A stretch of 39,977 nt of DNA from Bacilli bacterium (GCA_028691905.1 JAQUYJ010000001.1:1-39977); one strand, 5' to 3'; numbered from the stretch's first letter, positions 1-7,385 are shown. Program-made: numbers and translations. Notes: generated from the letters alone by a model not told the origin.

Positions 1-49
1 AATTCTATCTATTTACAATGTGTTCTATGATTTAATTACTCCGTAAAAA

Positions 50-74
50 GGAAGCCGGGAAACCGGCTTTTTTT
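50..74 (+). terminator. Rho-independent terminator of an upstream gene
   Basis: Seven base-pair stem AAGCCGG/CCGGCTT (52-58 with 63-69) closed by a GAAA tetraloop and followed by a T tract. No complete gene lies upstream inside the window, so it probably ends a gene located before position 1. Confidence 0.85.
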
Positions 75-86
75 ATTGTAAAAAAG

Positions 87-115
87 TAGAAAATAAACAT
101 AGAATAAGGTATAAT
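87..115 (+). promoter_or_regulatory. promoter of the ureohydrolase gene
   Basis: TATAAT at 110-115 with a weak -35 TAGAAA at 87-92, spacing 17. A GAGGTGG ribosome binding site follows at 125-131. Confidence 0.6.
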
Positions 116-135
116 AAAACAAATAGAGGTGGATT

Positions 136-1002
136 ATGAAAAAAAATATATTCAGAGATTTACTGGTAGAAAATCTAGAAGAAGCAACTGTTGTTTTTAT
201 GGGAATACCTTTTGATAAAGCAGTATCGTGTGGGCAGGGTGCTCGTTTTGCTCCCTTAAAATTGCGGGAATTATCAGCCTTTTTACCTCCGGTATCCTAT
301 CAGGGAAAAAAGCTTAACACAAAATTGTTTGATGGTGGTGATATTGAAAACTATCAAGCCAATCAAACCGATTCCAAAGTCACTTTTGCTTTTAAACAAA
401 ACAAATTTTGCTTTTTCGTTGGCGGAGATCACTCCGTTTCCATTGCCATGCAGAAAGCTTTTACTGAAAAAAACAGTGGAAAAAAGGTGGGAATTATTCA
501 TGTTGATGCCCATGCTGATTTGTGCGATATATACGATAACAATCGCTATTCTCATGCAAGTGTGAACAGACGGGCGATTGACAATGGGGTACAGGATGGG
601 GATATTGCTTATATCGGTATTCGGTCATGGGAAAAAGAAGAAGTAGAATATTACCAAAATCATCCTGAAGTTACATTAATTCCGATGCAGGAAATCCACC
701 ACAGTGGGTTACCTACCCAACTGGATAAACTGATTAATCAATTCAGACATCATGATGCAGTTTACCTATCGTTTGATATTGATGCAATTGATCCTGCCTA
801 TGCACCAGGAACAGGAACGCCGGAAGCAGCGGGGATGACTTCCTATCAGGCATTGGAATTGGTTCGTTCTTTACTGCTCCATCTTCCGATTCAAGCAATG
901 GATATCGTTGAAGTGGCTCCCCCCCTGGATCAAAATGATATCACATCCTGGCTTGCACTCAAGATGATGTATGAAGCATTTTCTGCTTTAGAAGAAAAAT
1001 AA
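136..1002 (+). CDS. speB: agmatinase-family ureohydrolase
   Basis: Predicted manganese hydrolase of the arginase/agmatinase/formiminoglutamase superfamily, cytoplasmic, releasing urea (or formamide) from a guanidino substrate. 288 residues, usual for the family. The binuclear metal ligands are visible: GGDH with His99, DAHAD with Asp124, His126 and Asp128, and SFDIDAIDP with Asp214 and Asp216. The start is set by GAGGTGG five bases upstream. It is a single gene between its own promoter and terminator, with no speA, speE or urea-cycle neighbour, so the substrate cannot be read from context. Agmatinase is the best guess from overall pattern; guanidinobutyrase, arginase or formimidoylglutamase remain possible. 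Confidence 0.8.
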   Translation: MKKNIFRDLLVENLEEATVVFMGIPFDKAVSCGQGARFAPLKLRELSAFLPPVSYQGKKLNTKLFDGGDIENYQANQTDSKVTFAFKQNKFCFFVGGDHSVSIAMQKAFTEKNSGKKVGIIHVDAHADLCDIYDNNRYSHASVNRRAIDNGVQDGDIAYIGIRSWEKEEVEYYQNHPEVTLIPMQEIHHSGLPTQLDKLINQFRHHDAVYLSFDIDAIDPAYAPGTGTPEAAGMTSYQALELVRSLLLHLPIQAMDIVEVAPPLDQNDITSWLALKMMYEAFSALEEK

Positions 1003-1006
1003 ATTA

Positions 1007-1043
1007 ATCTGTCAAGCAAAAATACTTGACAGATGTTTTTTTT
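1007..1043 (+). terminator. terminator of the ureohydrolase gene
   Basis: Perfect 10-bp stem ATCTGTCAAG/CTTGACAGAT (1007-1016 with 1025-1034), 8-base loop, then eight T. The 3' arm contains the -35 box of the next promoter. Confidence 0.9.
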
Positions 1044-1054
1044 ATAGGTATAAT
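1026..1054 (+). promoter_or_regulatory. consensus promoter of rpsP
   Basis: TTGACA at 1026-1031, 17-base spacer, TATAAT at 1049-1054: a perfect sigma-A consensus. Its -35 box lies inside the descending arm of the preceding terminator, and the spacer is the terminator T tract. Confidence 0.9.
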
Positions 1055-1087
1055 AATTCTAGTTCAGTTGAAGGAGGATTAATTGAT

Positions 1088-1357
1088 ATGGTTAAAATTA
1101 GATTACAACGATTTGGTGCCCATAAACGCCCATTCTATCGTATTGTTGCAACCGATGCCCGCAATCCCAGAGATGGTCGTTTTATCGAAATAGTTGGTAC
1201 TTACCACCCGTTGGATAAAGAACAACAACTAAAAATCGACGAAGAAAAAGCTTTAAAATGGCTTCAAGCTGGAGCACAACCAACCGATACGGTTAAATCA
1301 TTATTTACAAAAATGGGTATCAATGCGAAATTTACAAGTAAGAAACAAGGTGAATAA
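1088..1357 (+). CDS. rpsP: 30S ribosomal protein bS16
   Basis: Structural protein of the 30S subunit. 89 residues with the family N-terminus (MVKIRLQRFGAHKRPFYRIV) and the DGRFIEIVGTYHPL stretch, so it is full length. AAGGAGG at 1071-1077 fixes the start. It is the first gene of the rpsP-khpA unit, expressed from a perfect consensus promoter. The usual continuation to rimM, trmD and rplS appears about 3 kb further on, after a metal-efflux cassette. Confidence 0.97.
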   Translation: MVKIRLQRFGAHKRPFYRIVATDARNPRDGRFIEIVGTYHPLDKEQQLKIDEEKALKWLQAGAQPTDTVKSLFTKMGINAKFTSKKQGE

Positions 1358-1359
1358 CG

Positions 1360-1611
1360 GTGGCTGAATTGAATTATGAAAAATTCGTTAGCGACCTTAT
1401 CCGCCCAATCGTCATGTATCCGGAAGAAGTTCGGGTAAAAATATTTGCTGAAGACAATCAGGTTATTACCTTGCAGGTAATGGTAAATGAGAAAGATCTT
1501 GGTCGTGTCATCGGTAAAAAAGGGCGTGTTGCCAATGCCATTCGCACAATAGCTTTTGCTTGTGGAGCGAGAGAAGGCAAAAAAATAGAAATATCCATTG
1601 ACTCATTTTAA
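1360..1611 (+). CDS. khpA: KH-domain RNA-binding protein KhpA
   Basis: Small RNA-binding protein of the KhpA/YlqC family, 83 residues, a single type II KH domain with the RNA-binding loop GKKG in RVIGKKGRVANAIRTI. In other Bacillota it partners with KhpB and influences cell elongation and RNA stability; that role is family knowledge. The start is GTG, two bases after the rpsP stop, so it is probably translationally coupled to rpsP. It ends directly in a terminator, so transcription stops here rather than continuing into rimM as in the standard gene order. Confidence 0.93.
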   Translation: MAELNYEKFVSDLIRPIVMYPEEVRVKIFAEDNQVITLQVMVNEKDLGRVIGKKGRVANAIRTIAFACGAREGKKIEISIDSF

Positions 1612-1639
1612 AAAAAGATTAGGAAACTAGTCTTTTTTT
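1611..1639 (+). terminator. terminator after khpA
   Basis: AAAAAAGATTAG (1611-1622) pairs with CTAGTCTTTTTT (1627-1638), with one G-U pair and a GAAA tetraloop, ending in a T run. The khpA stop codon abuts the stem. Confidence 0.88.
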
Positions 1640-1640
1640 G

Positions 1641-1669
1641 TTGACAAGATAAATAAAACAAAGTATAAT
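1641..1669 (+). promoter_or_regulatory. consensus promoter of the arsR-type/cadA operon
   Basis: TTGACA at 1641-1646, 17-base spacer, TATAAT at 1664-1669. It begins two bases after the preceding T tract. Confidence 0.9.
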
Positions 1670-1670
1670 A

Positions 1671-1694
1671 ATATATGAGCGTTTGCTCATATAT
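1671..1694. promoter_or_regulatory. ArsR/SmtB-type operator
   Basis: Perfect 10-4-10 inverted repeat ATATATGAGC-GTTT-GCTCATATAT placed immediately after the -10 box, over the expected transcription start. The ATATGA/TCATAT half-sites resemble known SmtB/CzrA operators. Repressor bound here would block transcription initiation. Confidence 0.85.
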
Positions 1695-1706
1695 AGGAGA
1701 ATTCAA

Positions 1707-1991
1707 ATGAATAAACTAGATAATAGTGCATTATTGTTTAAAGCTTTGGGAGATCAAACCAGAATTAGAATTATTGAAGCAATAATGAATACAGAAAAAA
1801 ATGTAATGCAGATAGCCAATGAATTGAATATGACGCATTCAGCTATTTCTCATCAATTGCAATTATTAAAAGAAGTGAATATTGTCCGTTTTAGAAGAAA
1901 AGGGAAAGAAATATTTTATACGCTAAGTGATTCCCACATTAAGACAGTAGTCGAGCAGGTATTCACACATGCAATGGAATGTGAGGAATAA
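1707..1991 (+). CDS. SmtB/CzrA-type zinc-responsive repressor (ArsR family)
   Basis: Winged-helix metalloregulator, 94 residues from ATG 1707 (AGGAGA at 1695-1700). An upstream in-frame TTG at 1683 lies inside the operator and has no ribosome site. The helix-turn-helix is around MQIANELNMTHSAISHQL. The C-terminal helix carries DSH, ten residues, then HAME: the Asp-X-His-X10-His-X2-Glu alpha-5 zinc site of SmtB. The N-terminal ELCVC cysteine pocket of ArsR/CadC is absent, so Zn (or Co) sensing is more likely than As or Cd sensing. It precedes the P-type ATPase by one base and presumably represses the operon until zinc is high. Confidence 0.88.
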   Translation: MNKLDNSALLFKALGDQTRIRIIEAIMNTEKNVMQIANELNMTHSAISHQLQLLKEVNIVRFRRKGKEIFYTLSDSHIKTVVEQVFTHAMECEE

Positions 1992-1992
1992 A

Positions 1993-4350
1993 ATGAAAAA
2001 GAAATTCTTTATTAAAAATACAGAAAATCAAGCCGAATTGAAACGGGTTGAAGAAGAAATAAGCATTGCCTTTGATGAGGGTGATGTCATAATGGATTAT
2101 GAGGAAGAAGCGATAGAAGTTGATTGTCATGACAATCCGGACCGTTTTAATCAATTGCTGTTTATTGTCCGATCGATTAATCCAAAAATCAATCTTGTGG
2201 AAAAAGAAGATACAAAAAAATATCGTAAAGTATTGTTTTTGGATGGTTTGGATTGCGCAAACTGTGCCTTAAAAATAGAACGGATCGCAAAAAGATCCCT
2301 GAGTCATGAATTTATCAGTGTTGATTTTACTTCTGCACGATTTATAATCGAAACAAAAGATGAAAAAACACATCAAAATATTATTGATGAAGTAAGTAAA
2401 ATCACCTCAATGGTTGACCCTTCTGTGCAGGTTAAAACAAAATCAACAATTCGGACTACACCAAAAAGTTTGATTGATACCAAACCAAAACTGGATCTTA
2501 TTCTATTCATAATTGGCGTCGGTTTGTTTTTAACCGGGGTAATTATCCGTTTTGCTCTTCAATCTGTCGGAACCATTTTACCCGATTGGACAATCCTGTT
2601 AATGTATACAGTCGCTTATATTTTACTGGGAAAAGACGTTTTATATGGAGCATTTAAAAATATCATATCGGGTCGCTTTTTCGATGAAAAGTTTCTGATG
2701 ACACTTGCAACCAGTGTTTCTTTGGGAATCGGGTTTTATGAAGAGGCGGTATCCGTCATGATTTTCTACAAAATCGGTGAATTTTTCCAGGAATATGCGG
2801 TTAACAAATCCCGAAAATCCATTTCTTCTCTTTTGGATATCAAACCACCCCATGCCAATCTTTTGGTGAACAATGAAGTGGTTGAAGTTGACCCGGCTGA
2901 AATATGCGAAGGGGATATCATATATGTGAAAAGTGGTGAACGGGTACCTGTTGATGGGATTATCATTGAAGGAGAATCTTCCCTGGATGTTTCTGCACTT
3001 ACAGGAGAATCAAAATTGGTTGATGTAGGTGTTGGAAATGATATTATTTCCGGTTCAATCAATACCACTGGCGTTCTAAAAGTTCAGGTAGATAAAATAT
3101 ATGAAGACTCCATGGTTGCTCAAATTCTACACATGGTAGAAAACGCAAGCATGTTGAAATCCAAATCGGAAAAGTTGATTTCCAAATTGGCTAAATACTA
3201 TACTCCGATAATTGTTATATTTGCTTTATTTTTGGCTTTATCACCTATTTTGTTTCATTCGTGGAATTTTCAGGATTCAATATACAGTGCAACTATTTTT
3301 CTTGTTGCATCCTGCCCCTGTGCATTGGTTATTTCTGTTCCTTTAGGCTTTTTTGGAGGAATCGGTGGAGCCAGTAAACACGGGATATTAATCAAGGGCA
3401 GTAACTATCTGGAAGCTTTAGCTGATTTGGGTGGTATTGCTTTCGATAAAACAGGAACACTTACAAAAGGTCAGTTCACTGTGGGTGAAATAGTTGCCCA
3501 TACAGGCAGTAAGCATGATATATTGGAATTTGCTGCTTATTGTGAATTTACTTCCAGTCATCCGATCGCCCGTTCCATTATTACCGAATACGGGGAAGAT
3601 AATATTGATACTTCACGTATTCGTATTCATTCCAAAGGAATGAAAAATGGAACGAGAATCTATTTGGATGAAGAAGAAATAGCCATCGGTAATGCTGCTT
3701 TCATGCATAAAATCAAAGTAAAAGTACCGGAAATTAACAGCGATGATGTAATTGTTTATGTCGTGAAAAACCAGGAATACGTTGGTCACATTATCATGCA
3801 AGATGAAATCAGAACAGAAGCAAAAGCTGTTATCAAGCAACTGAAAGAACGTGGAATTAAAACTGCTATGTTTACTGGTGATAAAGAAGTAGTTGCCAGT
3901 GAAGTTGCTGAGTCTGTTGGGATTGATATGATTTATGCCGGCATGAGTCCAATCGACAAAGTGAAAAAACTTCGCCAAATGAAAAAAACGTTAAATAAGA
4001 AAAAGCAGGCATTTATAGGTGATGGTATCAATGATGCTCCTGTTTTAAGCAGTGCGGATGTCGGTATTGCCATGGGTGGATTGGGCAGTGATGCAGCGAT
4101 AAAAGTCGCTGATGTTGTCTTAATGGATGATGATCTGACTAAAATTCCCCTTGCCATTGATATTGCGAAAAAAACAAAACAAATTGTTTATCAGAATATT
4201 GCTTTTGCCCTTGTCGTAAAAATCATTGTATTGGCACTGGCTCCGGTTGGTATATCCCATTTATGGGAAGCCATTTTTGCTGATGTCGGGGTTTCGCTCC
4301 TGGCTATTCTTAATTCCCTGCGAGCTGCAAGAATAAACAAGCGCAATTGA
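1993..4350 (+). CDS. cadA: Zn/Cd/Pb-exporting P1B-type ATPase
   Basis: Membrane pump that exports divalent soft metals by ATP hydrolysis. 785 residues from ATG 1993 with GAGGA upstream; an in-frame ATG at 1969 would overlap the repressor gene. An HMA-like metal-binding motif GLDCANC is at 85-91, preceded by an unusual acidic 75-residue N-terminal part. The membrane CPC motif is at 441-443 followed by ALVISVP, typical of P1B-2 pumps. The phosphorylation motif DKTGT begins at Asp485, a SSHPIA nucleotide-binding motif follows, and GDGINDAP begins at Gly676. The last helices keep the P1B-2 Lys and Asp-X-Gly (ADVG). The SmtB-like repressor one base upstream supports zinc or cadmium as substrate. 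Confidence 0.93.
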   Translation: MKKKFFIKNTENQAELKRVEEEISIAFDEGDVIMDYEEEAIEVDCHDNPDRFNQLLFIVRSINPKINLVEKEDTKKYRKVLFLDGLDCANCALKIERIAKRSLSHEFISVDFTSARFIIETKDEKTHQNIIDEVSKITSMVDPSVQVKTKSTIRTTPKSLIDTKPKLDLILFIIGVGLFLTGVIIRFALQSVGTILPDWTILLMYTVAYILLGKDVLYGAFKNIISGRFFDEKFLMTLATSVSLGIGFYEEAVSVMIFYKIGEFFQEYAVNKSRKSISSLLDIKPPHANLLVNNEVVEVDPAEICEGDIIYVKSGERVPVDGIIIEGESSLDVSALTGESKLVDVGVGNDIISGSINTTGVLKVQVDKIYEDSMVAQILHMVENASMLKSKSEKLISKLAKYYTPIIVIFALFLALSPILFHSWNFQDSIYSATIFLVASCPCALVISVPLGFFGGIGGASKHGILIKGSNYLEALADLGGIAFDKTGTLTKGQFTVGEIVAHTGSKHDILEFAAYCEFTSSHPIARSIITEYGEDNIDTSRIRIHSKGMKNGTRIYLDEEEIAIGNAAFMHKIKVKVPEINSDDVIVYVVKNQEYVGHIIMQDEIRTEAKAVIKQLKERGIKTAMFTGDKEVVASEVAESVGIDMIYAGMSPIDKVKKLRQMKKTLNKKKQAFIGDGINDAPVLSSADVGIAMGGLGSDAAIKVADVVLMDDDLTKIPLAIDIAKKTKQIVYQNIAFALVVKIIVLALAPVGISHLWEAIFADVGVSLLAILNSLRAARINKRN

Positions 4351-4367
4351 TGTGCTTGTTTTTTTCA
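4335..4367 (+). terminator. terminator after cadA
   Basis: Stem of about 11 bp, AAACAAGCGCA with TGTGCTTGTTT, loop ATTGA, then T run. The cadA stop codon TGA (4348-4350) lies in the loop. Confidence 0.88.
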
Positions 4368-4383
4368 TTTGATATGGTATAAT
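4356..4383 (+). promoter_or_regulatory. extended -10 promoter of rimM
   Basis: TGG-TATAAT at 4375-4383 with TTGTTT at 4356-4361, spacing 16. Like the rpsP promoter, its -35 region falls within the preceding terminator. Confidence 0.7.
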
Positions 4384-4407
4384 GAAGAGGGTACAAAGAG
4401 GTGTAAC

Positions 4408-4890
4408 ATGTATTTGGTAGGTAAAATCATTGGAACGCACGGTATAAAAGGTGAATTGAAAATTCACGCGGAAACTAATTTTTCACGGTTTGAAATTGGT
4501 AATGTTTTACATATAAAAAAAGAAAATGAATATCAGGAATTAAAAGTAAAAACCCATCGTATGCACAAAAACAATCATCTGGTTAGTTTTGAAGGCTATA
4601 CGAATATTAATGAAGTACTGTCCTGGATTGGATTGAATCTGTTTACTACACATGATCCCGATGAATTGCAAATTGGTGAGTATTATTATGAAGATTTAAT
4701 CGGAAAAACGCTTCTTTCAACAAAAGGGGAAATACTGGGGAAGGTTATTGATATCAGAGAAGTACCACAGGGAATTATCCTGGAAGGAAAAAACGATAAA
4801 AAAACATTTCTAATTCCCTTTGTCGATGAATTTGTAAAAGAAATTACAACAGACAAAATCGTCATTGAAGTGATGGAAGGATTATTATGA
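4408..4890 (+). CDS. rimM: 16S rRNA processing protein RimM
   Basis: Assembly factor that binds the 30S head and helps mature 16S rRNA. 160 residues from ATG 4408 with AAAGAGGTG upstream; the longer frame from TTG 4369 overlaps the promoter. The RimM N-terminal barrel starts YLVGKIIGTHGIKGELK. The PRC-barrel half includes EYYYEDLIGKTL and ends with the LIPFVDEFVKEI stretch. It overlaps trmD by the four bases ATGA, so the two are translationally coupled, as in many bacteria. Confidence 0.95.
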   Translation: MYLVGKIIGTHGIKGELKIHAETNFSRFEIGNVLHIKKENEYQELKVKTHRMHKNNHLVSFEGYTNINEVLSWIGLNLFTTHDPDELQIGEYYYEDLIGKTLLSTKGEILGKVIDIREVPQGIILEGKNDKKTFLIPFVDEFVKEITTDKIVIEVMEGLL

Positions 4891-5612
4891 GAATAGATAT
4901 TTTAACTTTATTCCCAGAGATGTTTGCCGGGATGCTGTCACAGTCGATATTGAAAAGGGCGATTGAACGTGACTTGGTTGAAGTGCATGTTCATGATTTC
5001 CGTTCTTTTGCGACGAACAAACATAAAAAAGTGGATGATACCATCTATGGTGGCGGTGCGGGAATGCTTATTTCTGTTGAGCCGATTGTCCGCTGCCTGC
5101 AGGCAATTCCGGGTTACGAACGGGCAACCAAAATTTTAACCACACCAGCGGGTATGACTTATACACAGGAAAAAGCTTGCTCTTTTGCGAAGCAAGATCA
5201 TTTGATCATTGTCTGTGGCCATTATGAGGGTATTGACGAACGGATTCTTCATTTTATTGATGAAGAAATATCGTTAGGTGATTTCATCCTAACAGGAGGG
5301 GAGATTGCCAGTCTTGCTATTGCTGACAGTGTGATTCGGTTGCTTCCGGAAGTAATCAATGAAATTTCAATTGCAAGTGAAAGCTATGTGGATGGATTGT
5401 TGGAATATCCCCAGTATACAAAACCACCCGTTTTTGAGGGGTTGGAAGTTCCTGAAGTACTCCTGTCAGGCAATCATGAAGCAATTCGCAGCTATCGGCG
5501 GTATATGGCAATTAAAAAAACATATCTTCGCCGGAAAGATTTATTGGAAAAAATGGAATTAAGTAAAGAAGACAATCAATTTTTAGAAAAAATCAAACAA
5601 GAAAACGATTAA
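4887..5612 (+). CDS. trmD: tRNA (guanine37-N1)-methyltransferase
   Basis: Uses S-adenosylmethionine to methylate G37 next to the anticodon, preventing +1 frameshifting. 241 residues, normal for TrmD. Visible SPOUT trefoil-knot signatures are DDTIYGGGAGML, CGHYEGIDERI and SLGDFILTGGE, and the start MRIDILTLFPEMF is diagnostic. It is coupled to rimM by an ATGA overlap. A separate promoter for rplS follows, so rimM-trmD may form a two-gene unit with read-through into rplS. Confidence 0.97.
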   Translation: MRIDILTLFPEMFAGMLSQSILKRAIERDLVEVHVHDFRSFATNKHKKVDDTIYGGGAGMLISVEPIVRCLQAIPGYERATKILTTPAGMTYTQEKACSFAKQDHLIIVCGHYEGIDERILHFIDEEISLGDFILTGGEIASLAIADSVIRLLPEVINEISIASESYVDGLLEYPQYTKPPVFEGLEVPEVLLSGNHEAIRSYRRYMAIKKTYLRRKDLLEKMELSKEDNQFLEKIKQEND

Positions 5613-5618
5613 AAATGA

Positions 5619-5647
5619 TTGCTATTTAAGAAGGTATATGGTATAAT
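5619..5647 (+). promoter_or_regulatory. promoter of rplS
   Basis: TTGCTA at 5619-5624, 17-base spacer, TATAAT at 5642-5647 preceded by TGG (extended -10). Confidence 0.75.
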
Positions 5648-5651
5648 AATT

Positions 5652-5733
5652 GAGGTTTGAAAAAGCCAAAGCACGGTGTTCCGCTACTATTCTTAGGATA
5701 GGAATGAACATTGGAAGAAGGAGCGTGAACGAA
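5652..5733 (+). ncRNA. possible L19 leader (ribosomal protein autoregulation element)
   Basis: The rplS leader of about 80 bases can fold. An outer TGTTC/GAACA pairing (5684-5688 with 5707-5711, approximate) encloses a hairpin CTATTC-TTA-GGATAG, and the AAGGAG ribosome site follows at 5718-5723. Bacillota rplS genes are known to carry a short L19 leader motif. Placement and size fit, but the match to that motif is my inference. Confidence 0.45.
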
Positions 5734-6081
5734 ATGAGTCAACAATTGATTGATCAAATCACTAGTGAGTATATGCGTAATGATATTCCTGAATTCCGAC
5801 CTGGAGATACAGTAAAAGTGTTCGTTAAAATCAAGGAAGGTAACAGAGAACGTCTGCAAGCATTTGAAGGACTAGTAATCAAAAGACGCGGTGGAGGAAT
5901 CAGTGAAACGTATACAGTACGTAAAGTTTCCTATGGAATTGGTGTGGAAAGAACTTTTCCAATCCATACTCCAAATGTTGCTAAAATTGAAGTGGTTCGT
6001 AGAGGAAAAGTACGTCGAGCTAAATTAAATTACATTCGTACTTTATCAGCCAAGGCTGCTCGTATTAAAGAGCGCCGCTAA
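5734..6081 (+). CDS. rplS: 50S ribosomal protein bL19
   Basis: Large-subunit protein at the 30S-50S interface. 115 residues from ATG 5734, exactly the usual length; AAGGAG at 5718-5723 supports this start. A longer frame from TTG 5650 would translate the structured leader and is rejected. Family blocks IPEFRPGDTVKV, RLQAFEGLVIKRRGGG and FPIHTPNVAKIEVVRRGKVRRAKL are intact. It has its own promoter and a GAAA-loop terminator. Confidence 0.97.
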   Translation: MSQQLIDQITSEYMRNDIPEFRPGDTVKVFVKIKEGNRERLQAFEGLVIKRRGGGISETYTVRKVSYGIGVERTFPIHTPNVAKIEVVRRGKVRRAKLNYIRTLSAKAARIKERR

Positions 6082-6084
6082 TAG

Positions 6085-6106
6085 AAAAGCAGGAAACTGC
6101 TTTTTT
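6085..6106 (+). terminator. terminator after rplS
   Basis: Eight base-pair stem AAAAGCAG/CTGCTTTT with a GAAA tetraloop (6093-6096), followed by T residues. Confidence 0.9.
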
Positions 6107-6128
6107 ATTTTAAAAATTTTTAAAAAAC

Positions 6129-6157
6129 TTGAAAAAGCTTTCATATTATGATACAAT
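6129..6157 (+). promoter_or_regulatory. promoter of the CcpA-like gene
   Basis: TTGAAA at 6129-6134, 17-base spacer, TACAAT at 6152-6157 preceded by TGA (extended -10). Confidence 0.8.
6130..6143. promoter_or_regulatory. cre-like site over the CcpA-like gene promoter
   Basis: TGAAAAAGCTTTCA has TGAAA/TTTCA arms and differs at one position from the cre consensus TGWAANCGNTNWCA (A instead of the central C). It overlaps the -35 box, which would suit negative autoregulation. Confidence 0.4.
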
Positions 6158-6186
6158 AAGACATCACAGTGAATAGAGGTGATTTT

Positions 6187-7173
6187 ATGAATCAAGCCAA
6201 GATATATGATATAGCCGGTGCTGCAGGTGTAAGTCTAGCTACTGTATCCCGTGTTTTAAACCATCCCGAAAAAGTGAAAAAAGGAACAAGAGAAAAAGTA
6301 CTTCGAATTATAAAAGAAAAAGGATATAAACCCAACGCCAATGCAAGGGGACTTGCAAGCAGAAAATCAACTACAGTAGCGGTTGTCGTTCCGACGGTTC
6401 TTAGGGCATCCATTTCTGAAATGATTCAGGGAATTGCCGACAGTGCAAAAAAATACGGATATTCCATTCGTCTTTTCGTCAATGGTCAGCATCAGACCAG
6501 TACGGATGCATGGTCCGATGTGATAGCATCCAGTGTGGATGGTATTTTGTTCATGAATGACGAAATGGAAAATGAAACATACGAGTTAATTGAACATACA
6601 CCAGTCCCTGTTATTTTTATTAATGCACTGTCAAAAAGCACTAAAATCGGCAGTGTCGGCATTGATAATGAAGACTGCTCCTACCGTGTTACAAAGGAAA
6701 TGATTACCCGTGGATTTAAAGATATTCTTTTCATTACAACCGAGCATAAATACGCAGTCAATGATTTAAAAGAAAAAGGATATCGTCGGGCAATGGAAGA
6801 ATTTCGTTTGCTACCATCTGTTTTTAAAAGCAGTGGTGATTTAGCAATAAACGAAAAGCAGTTCAAGGAAATGTTGGACAGTAGAACACCGGAAGTTGTT
6901 TTTGCGGTTCGTGATTCGATGGCGATTTCATTTATGAATGTGGCCAGCAAACGTGGAATCAAAATACCGGCACAAATGCAGGTTGTTGGTTTCCAGAATA
7001 CAAGATATGCTGAACTGTCCAATCCGAAACTAAGTTGCGTGGAAACACCGATTTATGAAATTGGCAATGTCGCCATGGAAAAATTAACAGAATTGATGAA
7101 AAATGCGGAAGAAACAAAACCGACAAATGTGGTAGTAGACTATCGAATTATTTATCGCGAATCAACTAAATAA
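6187..7173 (+). CDS. ccpA: LacI-family regulator, CcpA-like
   Basis: DNA-binding carbon-catabolite regulator candidate. 328 residues from ATG 6187 (AGAGGTGA upstream). The N-terminal LacI helix-turn-helix is IYDIAGAAGVSLATVSRVLN, with hinge NANARGLASRKSTTVAVVVPTV, which closely matches the CcpA hinge as I recall it. The remainder is a periplasmic-binding-protein-like core. No sugar operon is adjacent, which favours a global regulator over a local sugar repressor. A cre-like site overlaps its own promoter, and a consensus cre lies upstream of the opp promoter. I did not verify HPr-Ser-P contact residues, so a paralogue is possible. Confidence 0.75.
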   Translation: MNQAKIYDIAGAAGVSLATVSRVLNHPEKVKKGTREKVLRIIKEKGYKPNANARGLASRKSTTVAVVVPTVLRASISEMIQGIADSAKKYGYSIRLFVNGQHQTSTDAWSDVIASSVDGILFMNDEMENETYELIEHTPVPVIFINALSKSTKIGSVGIDNEDCSYRVTKEMITRGFKDILFITTEHKYAVNDLKEKGYRRAMEEFRLLPSVFKSSGDLAINEKQFKEMLDSRTPEVVFAVRDSMAISFMNVASKRGIKIPAQMQVVGFQNTRYAELSNPKLSCVETPIYEIGNVAMEKLTELMKNAEETKPTNVVVDYRIIYRESTK

Positions 7174-7367
7174 AAACGAAGAAAAAGAACAAGTAGACCT
7201 TTTTACATGCAGATAGAGAAATAGTGGCTGGTGAAAACTATTCTGTTGGAAGGATTGAAATACCTCTTTGGAGTTTTACCAAATAAATGAGGGCATCTGT
7301 TTACAGATGAACTAAGGTGGTACCGCTGGAAATTTCTAGTCCTTAGATAATATAAGGACTCTTTTTT
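7174..7367 (+). ncRNA. T-box leader of tyrS (tyrosine specifier)
   Basis: The T-box sequence AAGGTGGTACCGC is at 7314-7326. Stem III is CATCTG/CAGATG (7294-7299 with 7304-7309). The predicted specifier codon is TAC (Tyr) at 7261-7263 in GAAATACCTC, aligning base for base with the TTC specifier of the pheS leader. The terminator is AGTCCTTA/TAAGGACT (7338-7345 with 7353-7360) plus CTTTTTT. Uncharged tRNA-Tyr should stabilise the antiterminator and switch tyrS on. I see no clear promoter between the upstream gene and the leader. Confidence 0.93.
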
Positions 7368-7385
7368 ATGGAAAGGAATGATAAT

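Noticed and set aside
283..555. Open frames antisense or out of frame to conserved genes across the window
   Set aside because: They lack ribosome sites and recognisable domains and lie entirely within genes with strong family matches, so they are shadows.
5650..5733. Longer bL19 from TTG 5650
   Set aside because: It would translate the leader. The family length of 115 and AAGGAG support ATG 5734.
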